Source: Treponema sp. (GTDB lineage Bacteria > Spirochaetota > Spirochaetia > Treponematales > Breznakiellaceae). Taken from it: DNA of 6,489 bases. Both the position numbers and the translations under genes were made by a program. Shown here in pieces: positions 6,068 through 6,489 of the stretch. Below the pieces are notes generated by a model. The model did no database searches and was not told the DNA's origin. It saw only the letters and a program-made list of their open reading frames with translations. Positions within the stretch are counted from its first letter, which is position 1, and every line of letters starts with the position of its first letter. The stretch lies in contig JAITAN010000202.1 in the NCBI GenBank assembly GCA_031284105.1, forward strand, positions 1 through 6,489, written 5' to 3'.

Positions 6068-6270
6068 CGTATCAGGGGTCTGATACGACCCGTATCAGTG
6101 GGACTGAGACGGCTCGTATCAGGGGGTCAGATACGGCTCGTATCAGAGGGTCTGATACGACCCGTATCAGAGGGTCAGATACGGTTCGTATCAGAGGGAC
6201 TGACCAAGCCTATATCAGCCCTCTGACTAAGGCTATGTCAGACCCTCTGACTAAGCCTATGTCAGACCCC
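6068..6270. repeat. 24-bp tandem array A with inverted half-units (CGTATCAG/CTGATACG)
   Basis: About nine units of 23-24 bp start at 6068, 6091, 6115, 6139, 6163, 6187, 6211, 6234 and 6258. The best unit (6139-6162) holds CGTATCAGA GGG TCTGATACG, nine-base arms around GGG. The next CGTATCAG follows after ACC, so half-units alternate in orientation about every 12 bp. Units differ in the second arm: TCTGATACGACC (units 1, 4) versus TCAGATACGG (units 3, 5). From 6211 on, units decay to forms such as GTCAGA CCC TCTGAC (6237-6251), with the central triplet now CCC. No spacers are present. Confidence 0.9.
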
Positions 6271-6400
6271 CAAAGCAGGCCCTGCTTTGCCCTACCAAAC
6301 AGGCCCTGCTTTGCCCTACCAAACAGGCCCTGCTTTGCCCCACCAAACAGGCCCTGCTTTGCCTCACCAAGCAGGCCCTGCTTTGCCTCACCAAGCAGAG
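6271..6400. repeat. 24-bp tandem array B with palindromic core
   Basis: Five full 24-bp units start at 6277, 6301, 6325, 6349 and 6373, with a partial left copy (6271-6276) and a decayed right copy from 6397. Each begins AGGCCCTGCTTTGCC and ends (C/T)(T/C)ACCAA(A/G)C. The left edge forms the near-perfect dyad CAAAGCAGGCCCTGCTTTG (6271-6289). Units 1 and 2 are identical, unit 3 differs by one base, and units 4 and 5 are identical to each other and differ more. Array B abuts array A directly. Open frames through it on both strands arise because 24 is a multiple of three. Confidence 0.92.
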
Positions 6401-6425
6401 CCAGGGCGGCACCCGCATATAGGTT

Positions 6426-6489
6426 GGTGTGAGAGCACACCTAGACTGGGTGTGTCCCCACACCTAGACTGGGTGTGTCCGCACACCTA
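6426..6489. repeat. 23-bp tandem array C with hairpin arms, continuing past the window
   Basis: Two full 23-bp units (6437-6459 and 6460-6482) begin ACACCTAGACTGGGTGTGTCC, and a third starts at 6483 and is cut by the window end. Each holds CACACC or ACACC facing GGGTGTG across the loop TAGACT. A leading hairpin GGTGTG AGAG CACACC (6426-6441) opens the array. The stretch 6401-6425 between arrays B and C shows no feature. Confidence 0.85.

Noticed and set aside
6038..6226. Small plus-strand gene (TTG start) after the sigma factor
   Set aside because: Its product is only the translation of array A (IRxVSEGx repeats), with an overlapping non-ATG start and no ribosome binding site of its own.
6068..6400. 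Plasmid or phage replication iterons
   Set aside because: Iteron arrays sit next to a replication initiator gene; none is visible here, and the unit sequence changes between arrays.
6210..6463. Minus-strand genes across arrays B and C
   Set aside because: Two frames give eight-residue repeats (GLFGxAKQ, RACLVGQS) purely because the period is 24; nothing else supports coding.
6068..6489. CRISPR array
   Set aside because: Units are head-to-tail with no unique spacers, periods are only 23-24 bp, and no cas gene is present.

Overview
The window looks like a chromosomal segment of a bacterium of mid G+C content with clear AAGGAG/AGGAGG ribosome binding sites. The strong Shine-Dalgarno sites argue against Bacteroidota. 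The mix of a TPR protein, an ECF sigma factor with a small two-helix membrane protein, and many short tandem arrays made me think of a spirochaete (Treponema-like). That placement is inference from general familiarity, not from a marker gene.

Left part (1-1258): the 3' end of a TPR protein gene, then, 11 bases later, a gene for a single-pass membrane protein with coiled coils and a C-terminal beta-rich domain. This part is visibly AT-richer than the rest.

Middle (1259-2147) holds no convincing intact gene. In order it has two hairpins, ten clean copies plus one decayed copy of a 21-bp tandem repeat, the first ~33 codons of an IS1-type InsA transposase gene (a relic), a strong rho-independent terminator, and a G+C-rich island of about 270 bp full of inverted repeats.

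Right part (2148-6041): five genes on the + strand, overlapping or separated by 11-13 bases, almost surely one operon. They encode a 140-aa two-helix membrane protein, a DrrA-type ABC ATPase, a DrrB-type ABC-2 permease, a membrane-anchored metal-dependent amidohydrolase with all expected metal ligands, and an ECF sigma factor. No recognisable anti-sigma gene is present. The likely reading is a sigma-controlled export module with an envelope hydrolase. The small membrane protein is the best candidate for the sigma partner. The exported or hydrolysed compound cannot be told from sequence.

Right edge (6042-6489): no gene. Three different tandem arrays follow one another, each with a 23-24 bp period and each built of inverted half-units. 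The last runs off the window. Together with the 21-bp array upstream they are the most unusual feature of the window.
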